Origin: Arachnopeziza araneosa
Taxonomy: Eukaryota > Ascomycota > Leotiomycetes > Helotiales > Arachnopezizaceae
Assembly (NCBI GenBank): GCA_003988855.1
Contig: QYAI01000032.1
Span: forward strand, 62,001-126,000
Direction of reading: 5' to 3'
DNA: 64,000 nt
Notes under the pieces: model-generated
The model's input: the letters and a program-made list of their open reading frames with translations, nothing else
Database searches by the model: none
What the model was told of the DNA's origin: nothing
In this document: positions 36,701 to 48,549 of the stretch, piece after piece
Numbering within the stretch: position 1 is the stretch's first letter
Layout: every line of letters starts with the position of its first letter
Made by a program: the position numbers and the translations under genes

Positions 36701-37476
36701 ATAATCCTAGGTTAGACGATCTGGATTTCTCAATTTCTGTCACCGCTTGAAGGATCTAGAAGTATTGGCACGATGCAAAATAACTCCGAGTTCAAGTGGG
36801 AGAGGGTAGTCCTTCAACATTGAAGTCTAAAGTAGAGTGTTGAAGATGTTGCACGGCATGCGCATTCTATAATATGCTAAGAGACTCAATCAGCCACCTC
36901 GTTCAAATGCCCAATAAGAGGGAGACTCTTCTTCGATTATTATAAGTCTTATTCGGGGTATAAATAAGGTTGAATGTCTGCAGTGGATGATAGTTATTGA
37001 CTTGGAGACATGAGCCGAAGTATGGTATTGGGACTGATTTCTGACGTGGATGGGGAGAGAGCAACATGACTCTTCGGATGAGCCTGCGGCTAACGAGTGT
37101 TTTGAAGGTGATTGACCTATGTGCTTCTCGTAGGAGAGTGAGGTCAGGCCCTTCCTATCAAGAGTGGCTGTCTGCATCAATCTTGGATCGGCTGCAAACG
37201 TCAACCACTTGTATCAAGCCACATATATAAAGATCCGTGGAGACCGATTCAGAGAACGACATGGGAGCATCTTGTTCAATGAAGAGCTGACGCCGTCGTC
37301 TTTGTTTGTTTGTTCTGCATGGTTTGCAATGGGGGCAGAGTGGTCAATTCTCAAGGAGCAGCTTCTTCGGAGGTTAAATTCCGAAACACCGTGAGGCGGT
37401 GAGGGCAGAAACAACTTTAAATCAACCACCTAGGAAACCTGTCTGGCCTCTAAGGGGGTAGTTCATTGTGGTCGCT
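33742..37476. other. gene-poor stretch with diverged tandem duplication
   Basis: No gene recognised in 3.7 kb. Around 34090-34200 and 34261-34375 two segments align over roughly 100 bp (shared blocks such as GCAAGACA, then GGTGAG or GGTGAT, GTCAA and TGCCA). They are spaced about 170 bp and are heavily diverged. The rest is mixed-composition DNA with no clear repeats; the promoter of DNMT5 must lie near its left end. Confidence 0.4.
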
Positions 37477-38669
37477 ATGGCTTCCACCAAGTTAGAGTCC
37501 ACAGATGCTCAAAACACGTTTGAGGATCTCTCCGGAGTTGACAGTGCTTCTCACTCGAACCCCTACGATGCCCTGATCGAGGCGAGTGGGAACGACCCGG
37601 TAGGACCATTTTGTGTTTCTAGGACCATTTGCCTCGTCTTATTTATCCAATTGTACTACAATTCCTTCTGTCGTGTTCCCTAATGGATACACGCCTCCCT
37701 GGAGATTAAGCTAATGTTTTCGAAGAAAAGACTTCAAGCTCGTTATGCCATCCATCGAACAACACGGAATGCTCAACAACGAGCAAAGCTACTATCCCCC
37801 GAATTTTCAGGCTTAATCCTTGACCCAATCCTTCAGAGACAGGTTGATTCGTCAATCGAGCCGGGTTTTAGGGATTGGAGACACTGCCTTGTGTTTTGGG
37901 CCCGGCCTCCACTTCACATACGGTCGCTCGTGGACCAGGTACAGCGCAAGCTTTTGTCCTTAGCTCCGAGTAAGTTGATTCAACGCGCTACCCGCACCTC
38001 ATCCAGAAATTTCATCAGAGAGGATATATTCGATGAGATTCTTGGAACTGTCTTTGACCCTCATTTCCAGACCTCTGGCTTATGCCCCTCCTAAACCTCC
38101 ACCTGACTGCTCTCGAGATCACCTTCTCTCTTACGGATCCGGAAATCAAAACCATTCTTTCTAACCTTGGTCCTGAAACCATTACTACAATGACAGATTA
38201 CACCTACTCCCATCGGGCGCGTCTCATTAAGCCTATGCTCTCTTACGACGGTGCTGCTCTAGCTCTCTCTTTTCTCCCTGCTGCAGGGGAAGGTCTTCCT
38301 TCGAGCTCACGGGCTATCGAAGACGATGACTTCACCTACCATCATCTACGCCAGCATCTTTATAACCTTTCTTCTGCCCGCCCAGTGAAGGTTGCTTCGC
38401 GTTACGTGGTTCCCAGTTCACACATCACCGTGGCTCGTTTCTTGACTCAGACTGATCACGACACCCCGGCCAAGATGGCGGCCTGGATTGCTGAAATCGA
38501 GAAGATTAATGAGTGGTTGGAGAAGGAGCTCTGGCCTAAGGAGGGTGAAGCTCAGGGGAAGTGGCAGGGCGGAGAGTGGATCGTGGGTCAAGAGAAGGGC
38601 CTGGATTGTCGTGATGGAACCTTGTGGTATGGTGGAGGGCAAACGGTGAGGTTAGGAAAGGGTTTCTGA
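37477..38669 (+). CDS. 2H phosphoesterase family protein (RNA ligase/cyclic phosphodiesterase-like)
   Basis: Three exons (37477-37599, 37726-37969, 38071-38669) encode about 321 residues. The two HxT signatures of the 2H superfamily are present: NLHLTAL (His 133, Thr 135) and SSHITVAR (His 240, Thr 242). Other conserved pieces are YDALIEASGNDP, RYAIHRTTRNAQQRA, CLVFWARPP, a splice-made NLWLMP, HRARLIKPMLSYD and VASRYVVPSSH. 2H enzymes cleave 2',3'- or 1'',2''-cyclic phosphates or ligate RNA; the substrate of this fungal branch is unknown. The ATG at 37477 is chosen because the family-like sequence starts soon after it and upstream codons only extend by a GTG. Confidence 0.85.
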
Positions 38670-39441
38670 AGTTAGATTCAGCCTATTAGGTTGCCTGGGG
38701 AATTAAACCAAAAGACAACTTCGGCGCAATTTAGATAACCGAAGCTGAGAGGATTTATTTATATCCAAAAAGTTACTTAGAGACTGGATTAGATTATGAG
38801 CTACGAATAAAGGATTATTCGGGCGAATTGAAACTGCATAATTCAGAGCTTGGGAGGAACGGTTGAGGACTCACCTTGAGCAGGGTCAGTCATTTTCGCA
38901 CGCCCTCAAACCTGCTAAAGGAGTGAGCTCAAATACCCTTGTAGATTCCAGAAATGCCCTCTTTGTTATTATTCATCTTGATGAAAGTAGATAGACCAGT
39001 CTCTCTCTCCAGAATACTTCCATAAGTAGGCCGCTGCGCTGAGTGAGGAATTTCGATAATGGTCTAGAGCGGATGGCACGAACTCCCAGAAAGACATATC
39101 AACCAATACCCTGATTTTGGCCTCTAGTGTTCTTTCGCTATGGTAACTTCACCACTTTGGTTCAGGAGAAGGGGCTCCTTTCTCCTTCAATACCACAGAC
39201 TTAATCTTCAACGATAGATCTCTGTTGAGGCGGTAGTACAAGTAACTTCACTCATTTCAAATCATAGAACCAAGGAATAGTATCTGGTACCAGCAATTCT
39301 GCTATGTTTCTGGTGGTGCAAAATAAGGTACAAGTTGCCAATCCATTTCAATTAGCATTTTCTTGTCCCACCCATGCCATTGTATCCACGCGGAACCGCC
39401 CCGTCCAAATTCGTTGCAAAGTCATGAGCTGCACATCACAT
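38670..39441. other. intergenic between convergent genes
   Basis: Nothing beyond the 3' ends of the flanking genes is recognised in this 772-bp stretch. Confidence 0.5.
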
Positions 39442-40166
39442 TTAGAATACCAAAGCAGCACCCTTGGTCTTCTTATCACCGCTGTGTCAACATTAGCTCT
39501 GATTCCTAATCTCTCCTTGTCTTTGAATGCATACCCAAGTTCGAAATGCTTGCATCGTTTCAGTGCTAACTGTGCCTTCGTCTTGCAATTCGTACACTCC
39601 AGTCTCAACACAACCTTCTTCGTAGTCTTTGCCTTCTTGTGGAAAACGGGTTTTGTCTGACCACCATAACCCGATTGTTTTCGATCATAACGACGCTTTC
39701 CTTGTGCGAACAACGAAGCCTAGTCATACCCGTTAGAACCAACTCGATATCGCGGTGGACTGGCTTGGAGGATGCACCTTTCCGGCTTTATATTGCGTAA
39801 CTTTGTGTTGAGTGTGTTTCTTGCAGTCCTTGCCCTTGCAGTAGGTGCGTCTGGTTTTTGGGACGTTGACCTAAAGGAAAGGTTGAGTTAGCTTCATTTC
39901 TGACTTGCCATTGCATTCTCCAGGTTTCTTGGAAACCATATTGCATCCCATTCCACGGCAGATTCAAAATAACAGTTCAATCCCTTTGGTCTATGAGACC
40001 ACATTCAGAAAAGAGATAAGGACGTTTGCGATAGCCCCAAACAGATTGCTGTCAGTCATCTGCAAAAATTGCGTTGTCGAACGGTGGTTGGTGTAACGCG
40101 TTACTTTTCACATTTTCTTTCGGCGAATCTTCATGATTGTACTCGGGAAAACGATGTACGTACCAT
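39442..40166 (-). CDS. RPL42: 60S ribosomal protein eL42 (L44/L36a)
   Basis: Four exons (40166-40164, 39870-39778, 39719-39535, 39481-39442) encode exactly 106 residues, the family length. The first coding exon is only the ATG, followed by a 293-nt intron with donor GTACGT. The next exon starts VNVPKTRRTYCKGKDCKKHT. Zinc-binding cysteines are Cys12, Cys17 and the RLECTNC pair, and the end is GGDKKTKGAALVF. eL42 sits at the E-site of the large subunit. Residue 56 is Pro (in GGQTKPVFHKK), the allele associated with cycloheximide sensitivity in yeasts, where Gln at that site confers resistance. Long first introns right after the ATG are common in fungal ribosomal protein genes. Confidence 0.96.
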
Positions 40167-41130
40167 CTTGACTAATTCGGCGGTGTCGTTGAAGGTGGTA
40201 AATATTCGTCCAGGAAAGCAAATTCGTTGATTCAAGTTGTGCGCCGCTCTTGATCGCTTAGCTTCCCAGTCCCACTTTTTGCTAGATCACACGTGACTTG
40301 GAAGACAAGAAAGACTTTCGGAATGTCCTGGATTGAATTCCGAATGAGTAGCCTAAAAGTGCTTTTCGGTTACCCTGAGATGTGACTTGTGTGAATATTC
40401 AAGATAAGTTTGATTTGTTTCAGGCTGTGAGTGCGGTTATGACCCGATGTAGATACCCCCTTGCCAGTCCCTTCGGAAAAACAGGAGCCTCGATTCTTTT
40501 CTTGCACTGGTCAAGTCCCGCAGTAAGGAATGTTTCTAGTGAGAATTATTTAATGGATGTCTCATGGAAGTCTTAATTTGAACCTCCTACGAAGAGTCCT
40601 ATGGGGACGTTGTGTTTTCATAAAACTTCTACGATACTGAGGTAAGTATGAGCGCTTCAAACTAATTGGCATGGCGCAAATATCTAGACAAATAGTTCAA
40701 ATATATCAATAGCGCTTCAGAGTCCCCATACTCCATACATCTATAGAACATCCTCAGAGCTAGTTGAGCCTCATGCAATTTGGCAGGGTATCCGGCATTA
40801 GTGCTGATCAACCCCAGTACTGACGTCGAACCATGAAGCAAAGAATGGTCGGGTAGAGAATCAACCTTTTGACATTTGATATGTAACTAGTTCCACATTG
40901 TCTGATGAGACAGCCTCTTTTTTTCGTACGCGTGGATCAAAAACCACACGGCTTTACAAGCCATGCCCAGAGTTTGTTTGTTTCCGAGAAGATCTCTATC
41001 TCGCAGCAGGGTCGTGGGTTCAACTATCAAGTACCTGCTCCTTCTCGGTCCTGCAAGTGACCGTGGTGTTTACTTTTAAACTTTCTTGATTTTTTTAAAT
41101 CTACCTATGAGTGCTCCAACAAGACTCCTG
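40167..41130. other. intergenic, nothing certain
   Basis: Contains the eL42 promoter. Sequence near 41020-41090 reads as a hydrophobic stretch (VLQVTVVFTF) in the same frame as the P450 downstream, broken by three stops, so it may be decayed P450 N-terminus. Confidence 0.4.
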
Positions 41131-43138
41131 TTCAATCGTATCCAGACATCTTAACCATATTGCTACAGCTAAAAAAATGGGACTGCCTTATATTGTTACC
41201 CGTTCGTTTTTCCCCTTCCCTTGGGATACGAACTGACAAATTGTAGCTATCAGCACCTACAATGAATTCTGGCTCATTGTATACCCACTTTTTCCCCCGC
41301 TATTTTCGAGACTACCAAAGTCATGGAGTGAGAACTGGCTTCCGTACGTATGAGCTTCAAGGCCTAAATCTGACGCTAAAGCTTCAAAGGTTCTTACTAC
41401 CCGACTGGCCCTGGATTGATCGATTTGAGCCATTCTCCAAATACGATTCAGACATTCTTTTGACTGTGTCACCTGGAGGAATTCATGCTTGGATCGCAAA
41501 TGGAGAAGCAATACAACAGATAGGCACTAGACGCGATGCGTTCCCAAAGCCTACAAAATCCTATAAAATCCTTGACATTTTCGGACGTAACGTCGTTACA
41601 ACTGAGGGAGGCGAATGGAGGCAACACAGGAAGATCACAGCTCCAGGCTTTAATGAGAAAAATAATGCATTGGTATTTGAAGAAGCTTGCCGTCAGACCG
41701 GGGGGATGCTTATTAAATGGATGTCTACTGGAGAGTCTGGGAAGAAGACGATTGAATCGGTTCCAGCGGATGCGATGCGATTAGCATTACATATTATCAG
41801 TAAAGTAGGGTTTGGGGTACAATTGCTCTGGTCCGGACAGACTCCCAACCAAAATCTAGGATCCGGAGGCCCTGATGGCCACAGTATGACCTTCGAATAC
41901 GCGCTCGAGACGTTGCTATAAAAGATCATCTGGGTTATTCTTGTTCCAAAATCTATTCTTAGTAGGCATCTGTCACGAGAAATTCCAGATCTCGACTAAC
42001 TTATTTAGAAAATTTACCCTTCAAATCATCTAAACTAGCGTACGAATCTTACGTCAACTGGAACAGTTATATGAATGAGCTTTTCTCGCAAAAAGTTCAT
42101 GAAGCTCGCGTGGGCCGACGCAGCGAAGGGATGGATATCATGGGCTCATTAGTCAAGAGCTCTTACGGTACTGATAACCCAACTGGCGAAGAAGAATTAT
42201 CACCTGGACAAACTGAGAAGAGAGCTGTGGCTTGCCTCACGGACTCGGAGATTTTGGGCAATGCGTTTATAATGCTTCTTGCAGGTCATGAAACTACTGC
42301 AAACTCTGTTCGTTTTACTTTGATCGAGCTAGCAACCAATCCTAGGTCACAAAGATTGATGCAGAACGAAGTAGCGACAATCTTTGGAGATGAGCCATCA
42401 GAAAACTAGAACTACGACAAAAGCATCAACTCACTACTTAGAGAAATACCTAGAGCAGTTCTTAATGAACTCCTTCGCCTTATGCCACCAGTTATCGGCA
42501 TCCCTAAATCAGTTACAATGAGTGAGGATCAGGTCATAATCCTGGATGGAAAGAAGGTTACCCTCCCAGCAGGGCCCCATATGACACTTAATACCGTTGC
42601 AGCCCACTGTAACCCGAGAAATTGGCCAACTCAGTCTTCCAAAGTCACAGGAGAAGAAAACGATCTCGATGATTTCATACCCGAGCGGTGGTTATTAAAA
42701 CCTGGCGTACGTGTTGGAAAGAACACACCAAGTGCGACTTTCTCGGAAGATGATAGAGATGTTGAAGGTCCTGTGGAAGAAGAAATATCGGCTCGACTTT
42801 TCCGACCAGTGAAAGGCTCTTACATACCATTTTCTGAGGGAAGTCGAAGTTGCTTGGGCAGGAGATTGGCTCAAGTAGAGATGATGGCTGTGTTCGCAGT
42901 CTTCTTCCAGAAGTACTCTGTAGAACTTGCTGTAGATGAATGGGCAACAGACGATGCTGTTGCTAGCATGTCTGATGATGAGAAGAGACGAGTATACAAA
43001 ATAGCACAGGACAAGGCGAGAAGGACAATAAGAAGTGCCACGACGGTTATCACTCTGAAGTTACATCAAAACCCTGGATTCATCCCTGTTCGTGTTATGA
43101 AGAAAGGAGAAGAGAGGTTCATACATACTTTAGAGTAG
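41131..43138 (+). pseudogene. cytochrome P450, interrupted by two in-frame stops
   Basis: Exons inferred at about 41131-41201, 41247-41343, 41390-41961 and 42009-43138 join with GT-AG borders and correct phases. They give a recognisable microsomal P450: GLPYIVT, PKSWSENWLP/FLLPDWPWIDRFEPF, RRDAFPKP, GGEWRQHRKI (helix C WxxxR), AGHETTAN (helix I oxygen-binding motif), NELLR (ExxR, helix K) and the haem loop FSEGSRSCLGRR with its Cys codon at 42850. Two codons are stops: TAA at 41919 and TAG at 42407, the latter where homologues have Trp before an acidic/Tyr stretch. Both flanks stay in frame, so these look like point mutations and not splice errors. The N-terminal anchor exon is not resolved. 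A sequencing error or readthrough cannot be excluded. Confidence 0.8.
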
Positions 43139-43552
43139 AACAGTCAGTTCCATTACATAAACCAGACCCAAGTAAGTTACAAAAGAAGTTCATAACGAGC
43201 TCGCCTACGATTGCAGCCTCGAAATGAAGAATCAGGCTACCAAGTGACAAATACCAGCCACCTCACTTTTCAATCCCCTCGACGTTGAAACAAATGTTGT
43301 GAGACAAACCTGGGGCAAGGATTGTCTTTCAATACGCTGCTCTTGCCCTCTCCCGAGTCAGATTACCCATCACGTGCTGAATTACAGGCCCAATTTTAGC
43401 GCCGTTTTGCTGTGTTTACATCTGAAATAGAGCGGTTGGGGAAGAAACAACACAACCCTCTCTCAGCACCACTTTCTGCCTTCACATAATACTTTGTCAA
43501 AATTCAATCAAAACATCCTCACCAGAGTCGCATAACTTCAAATTGTACAGCC
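43139..43552. other. intergenic
   Basis: Contains the 3' end of the P450 and the promoter of the SAP-like gene; nothing else recognised. Confidence 0.5.
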
Positions 43553-44689
43553 ATGTCATCGACGTTCTTGTCGAAACTTAGGAAGGCAGATCTGCTTGAG
43601 CTTTGCGATTATGTCGAATTTCAGCAGTAAGCCACCCGCATTCCTCGACGGATAGGGCTGACCTTTTGATAGATATGACGGATTGAAGAAAACCGAGATC
43701 GAAGTTGCGCTCGACGAGTATCTCACAGAAAACGCGTCCAAATACTCGAGCGACCCCAAAGTTGCGCCTTTCTATACCAAGAGACGAAATGAATCTTCCC
43801 CAGTGAAGAGGGAGCTTGCTTCAACGGCATCGGACATTGAGAACAAGGTCAAAATCGTCAAGCGCAGAGTCACAAAAGCTGCCGAAGAATTGGTCGCAAC
43901 GTGAGTACCATGTGTATATAAAAGCGCGTCGCAAGAAGGCATTGTTGACATTCAACTAGGGACGATTCTGAGATCGAACCAGCTACGACCCGGTCAAGAA
44001 CTGCTCTTACCCGTACTCCACGGGCTTCCGGTCTGTCGAATCTGTCGTTTGCATCAAATGTGCCACTCCCGCCCTCTCCAAGTGTCGTTGCCGACGCGAT
44101 TGATCGCCGCACCCAAGTTTTGCGCCGAAAAGTCTCACAAGCATATGAAGAATCTGGTGTCACCGAAACTGCACAGGCTACACGCGAGACTCTCTCAACG
44201 GTTGTTGCTGTCCAAGCGCTAATTGCTGCTTTCGAGCTCTACAAACTGCGCAAAGAAGTCTTAGCTGATAAATTCGCGTTTACCATCCCTGCAATTGGGC
44301 TTATCAATACCGACCCATACGATGTCTGGATTCCTGATCTCTTTTTGCTCTTGACCAGTTCATTCTGGGGCCCTGCCAGTTTGTGGGCGTTTACTAGTTT
44401 CATCGCCCCTCTCTTCACCGCCTATTTCTTCAACCTAACCGCCAAACCATCTAGATCGCGAAGCCATACTTCTCACTTCACATATGCTTTCGATCCATTG
44501 ACCTTTAACATTGTCAAGGCGCTTTTGACTTTTGTAGTCTACGGACAAGACGTCACATTCGGCGGGTTGATCGATTTGGAGTATGTCGCCAGAATCAACT
44601 CGGCGGTTTATGGTGGCTGGCAAGGCGTTCTTGTGGGAACCGGCATTGGTGCCTTGGTCACGTTGTACGAGGCAATCATCAAAAAGTAG
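43553..44689 (+). CDS. SAP-like domain membrane protein
   Basis: Three exons (43553-43626, 43673-43900, 43960-44689) encode about 343 residues. The N-terminus (residues about 3-42: FLSKLRKADLLELCDYVEF, then YDGLKKTEIEVALDEYL) has the two-helix layout of SAP/HeH domains, which bind DNA or appear in inner-nuclear-membrane proteins. A charged middle region follows. The C-terminal third has hydrophobic segments consistent with membrane helices (LFLLLTSSFWGPASLWAFTS, a stretch around IAPLFTAYFFNL, FNIVKALLTFVVYG, and GVLVGTGIGALVTLYEAIIKK at the end). An HeH plus transmembrane plan suggests the nuclear envelope, but this is inference; I do not recognise a named family. All introns are 46-59 nt and canonical. 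Confidence 0.78.
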
Positions 44690-46950
44690 ATTTGCGACAA
44701 ATTCACCGTCAAAACCTGCAAGTGTAGGCAGCCACATTTGGGGGTTTTCTAAGTTGGGCACTAAGATTCGTATATCGCATGAGAGTCGGTAGGTAGTAGG
44801 GTGATCGGTACTTGGATAATTCTGCCGAATGGGAGAGGATTTGGAGAGCAAAGAGATGTTCATTCACACTATTCACTGGTCAGTCTCTCGCGCTCGTTCT
44901 TCTGCGCTGGCACGTGGTCCTCGGGAGAGGTCATTTCGGAAGGCGTTTGAGGCGTGATGGCGATTGGGATACCTACTTCTTATTTGCTTTACGTTTATAG
45001 TAGAATGGTCTATCATGCTTTTTGGTTTTGGTTTTTGAAAACGCTGCTTATGTTTCCGGTTTGGGCTCGGTTTGGGTTTTGATGTGTATATGACCATTGG
45101 GCTACGCTAAGAGGAGGAGTGTTCTTAGTACGTGAATGAATGAATACATGCCGTTTATAAACAACGCCATAGTGAAAATCGCTTGTGTCTGTGAGAGGAA
45201 ATGTTATGTTGAAGTGTTAATCCCAAAGCTTTTCAAGCTGCCGTGGCCCCGATTAATCTTGCCTAACTTTAGTACAACCACGCAGATGAAGGCTTTCTCA
45301 CTTTCGCAAGCAACCTGACGCCACCCAGTTGAGAAGGTTGAATCGATGTTGCGATTGGCTGGTCCTCATCAAAACAGCTATCCATCTCGTGCAACAACGT
45401 AGGTGCAGGTGTCTGGTGTATATTTTGTTGCTCTTGTAGTTCGACGGTCGGAAAACATTACTCGGTGGAACGCGAAGGCAACGTCTGTGTACCATGGCCT
45501 TGGAGTAGATGTGTTGACCTGCTGGTGGGAAGCTTCAGTGTAACCATTCTAAAGTAGACAAGTGTGATAACCTTTCTATCATGCTTTTCCAACTCTCTCT
45601 GGCGTATGAAGGAAGAAGGTTGTTAGAAAGTCACTTGGTACCACATTCCATGATACTAGGTAGGGGCCTGTCACGATTGGGTGTGACGCCAACCAGCTGA
45701 CACATCATATGCTGTTCTCCAGTCTCGGGGAGCAGCCTCAAGCTCAAGCTTCCAAAAGCTCCGTATCCAGGGGTAATGTCACTCGGGCAGCGTGAATGAT
45801 TCGAGGCAAGCAGAAACATGGCAAGCGCCTCTCAGCACTCAAACAAACGTCATCCTGATGGGAATAGAATGTGCATCGGCTCGGGTGCCCGACTACAGAT
45901 TGCAATCTTGGATCCGACGATATGATCACCAGCCTCATAGCATCCCAAAGAGGTTGCAAGCCGATGGTGAAATCAGGGTCTCTGTTCTTCCATTTCCACT
46001 TCCAAACCTCGGTCCCTGGTCGTCGCACTGCGGATCTCTGCTTCCTGGCGTTGAAAGTATCGGCGGGTAGAAGAGCAGTCTTCTGCTGGAGACACGTTCG
46101 TCCCCTTATGCGTCTCAGCTAAGTTCCTGCTTCAGAGGACTCCACATCTGGTTTGCCACTGGCTGCTTGACATTCTGGGGATGAGGCGCTTTCTCCAGGA
46201 CAGGAATCAAAGCGCCAGAAGCCACAGCCGCTCGCATGACATCATGGCATGCATGAAAATGCCGTTTTAATCACCGCAACACGGCAAGGTACCGTCGAGT
46301 TGGAGAGGGTTACGCGTCCTCTGACTTCGCAATCGAGCGTGTGCTGGGTTCGCTAAGCTGCAGGGCCGCCATCGAAGCCCTCAGTGATACTGCGCTGTAC
46401 CACGACGACGAGGTTAGCATGCAGCAGGTCCCATGTGCTGATCTCTTCTCGGCTGAAGCCCTCTCTTCCTTTCATCTGAGCCATCATGGCGCATCACCAG
46501 CAACGCACAACGTGGGTACGAAGGTATCTCTTCTTTGTTCTTGCGAGCCCTGCCCCCAGACACCTACCTGGTATGCATTTTGAGACATGGCAAGCAAGTG
46601 CCCGTAGCCACACCAATATACATGGCCATACTCCCAGGTTTGTCTTGCTGAAAAGCTTCTTCAAGCCTCACGAGGGAGCACACCTCCCAAACAGAGTGGG
46701 TCGTCTCAGCCAGAAAAAGCAGCCTCTTGCGGAGATCTGTTGCGGCAGACCATTCGTCCCTCCATACTAGGCTTCGGATACACCTGGCAAGTATTGGATG
46801 TTTGGTGCGATGACGCTATTCCTAGTGTTTGAGCAAGCACCTACCTAGCTTTGGAAACAACAAACAAGCCTGATCTTGTGTCTCTTGCTTGCACCTGCCA
46901 CAGTTCTGGTGGGTCGTGGATCGTGGATCGTGGATAGTGCCTTCTCCAAA
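44690..46950. other. gene-poor stretch
   Basis: No gene recognised in about 2.3 kb. Short open frames between 45630 and 46770 on both strands are unsupported. Three tandem copies of TCGTGGA lie at 46914-46934, just before the promoter of the protease gene. Confidence 0.45.
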
Positions 46951-46973
46951 CTATATAAGTCCAGTATATAAAC
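46951..46973 (+). promoter_or_regulatory. TATA-like elements of the protease gene
   Basis: CTATATAAG at 46951-46959 and GTATATAAAC shortly after are followed by a CT-rich stretch (CTCGCTCTCGCTCTCC) and an unstructured leader to the ATG at 47084. This is the usual layout of a strongly expressed fungal promoter. Confidence 0.6.
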
Positions 46974-47083
46974 AGACCTCGCTCTCGCTCTCCTCCTCAT
47001 CTCTTCATACCACTCTCTGCATTCATTACATTACCTACTACCCCCACCAACACAATAGTCACTATCACTTATTACTTGCAAAC

Positions 47084-48549
47084 ATGGCTACTCTTCAAGG
47101 ATTGCAGAAGATTCAACGAATCCACAACCCCAAATATGTTCGCTCTGGAGTAAAGTCCTATGTCTACCTACTCCAGAAATGGGGTTTTGAGCCCACCAAA
47201 CCGGGACCCTATTTCCAAATGCAGAAGACCGACCACCATCAGAGCAATTTACATGGATTACACAAGAGCAAGACTCATCACGTCGTCGCCAAGAAGAAGC
47301 CTTCTGCACCTGGCTCTGGATATCCCGGAACAACTCCGTCGCCTGGAACCACTCCACCTTCTGGAACAAAGGAAGCTGGAGAAGTAACTGCCGATGATGT
47401 GCAGAATGACTCGGAATATCTCTGTCCTGTACAAATTGGTACACCAGCTCAAACTCTTAATCTTGACTTTGATACCGGCTCCTCAGATCTTTGGGTAAGA
47501 TTAATCTCTTGGACTGCTTAAAAACTCTATTGATTTTGCTTAGGTGTGGTCAACACAACTTGGATCTTCCGTCACTTCTCAAGATGGACAAGGCCACAAC
47601 ATTTTTAACCCAACAAAGTCATCTACATTCAAGACTGTGAGCAAGGCAAAGTGGCAGATTTCATACGGCGACTCCTCCTCAGCATCGGGAATTGTTGGAA
47701 CGGATACTGTCTCTATTGGAGGGCTTACTATTACGGATCAAGCCGTTGAACTTGCGAACAAGATGTCAGCTCAATTTCTGCAAGGAGCTGGTGATGGCCT
47801 TCTGGGTCTTGCTTGGGGTAGTATCAATACTGTTACTCCCACACCAGTTGCTACTCCTGTTATGAACATGATCTCAGAGGATGCCATTCCTCAATCTGCC
47901 GAACTATTCACTGCGAATCTTGGCAGCTGGCGTGATGCTAGTGATGCGGACAAGGGAACAAGCTTTTACACGTTCGGATTCATTGATGAAGATGCTGTTG
48001 GTGGCCAGACCATCTCCTATACTCCAGTGGATAACTCGCAAGGTTTCTGGATGTTCGATTCTACTTCAGCCACTGTCAATGGTAATAGTGTTGCTCAGAC
48101 AGGAAACACTGCCATCGCCGACACTGGAACCACTCTTGCTTTAGTCGCCGACGCTACTGTTGAAGCTATCTACGCGGCTATCCCGGGAAGCAAGTATGAT
48201 TCAACTCAACAAGGTTATGTATTCCCCTCAAACACTTCCGTTGATGATCTTCCAGTTGTCACCTTTGCGGTCGGTGACAAGCAATTTGCTGTTCAGAAAG
48301 AGGACCTGGGATTCGCTGATGCCGGAAATGGTATGGTCTACGGTGGTATCCAGTCTCGTGGAACGATGACCTTTGATATCTTAGGTGATACCTTCTTGAA
48401 GGGCATTTATGCTGTGAGTACCACTTTTCCGTCTTATTAACATCACACTAACCGCAAAACAGATTTTCGATCAGGGAAATCAACAGTTTGGAGCTGTGCA
48501 ACGTCAAGAGGCTACCCAGAATGTCGCTGATCCTCCTTCTACTTCTTGA
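47084..48549 (+). CDS. pepsin-like aspartic protease without signal peptide
   Basis: Three exons (47084-47494, 47544-48413, 48463-48549) encode about 455 residues. The mature domain is a fungal A1 peptidase (penicillopepsin/endothiapepsin type) with catalytic motifs DTGSSDLW (Asp 130) and ADTGTT (Asp 330), flap Tyr in QISYGDSS, and the C-terminal FDILGDTFLKGIYA/IFDQGNQQFG. The first 45 residues (MATLQGLQKIQRIHNPKYVR) are basic and lack a hydrophobic signal sequence, unlike secreted relatives. A Pro/Gly/Thr/Lys-rich propeptide-like linker (PGTTPSPGTTPPSG) precedes the domain. The TATA box and leader fit the ATG at 47084, so no upstream signal exon is expected. Either the protein is intracellular or it leaves by a non-classical route. 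Confidence 0.9.

Noticed and set aside
41262..41390. Continuous frame 41262-41921 as a P450 start without intron
   Set aside because: Splicing out 41344-41389 gives the family sequence PKSWSENWLPFLLPDWPW; the unspliced frame gives unrelated residues.
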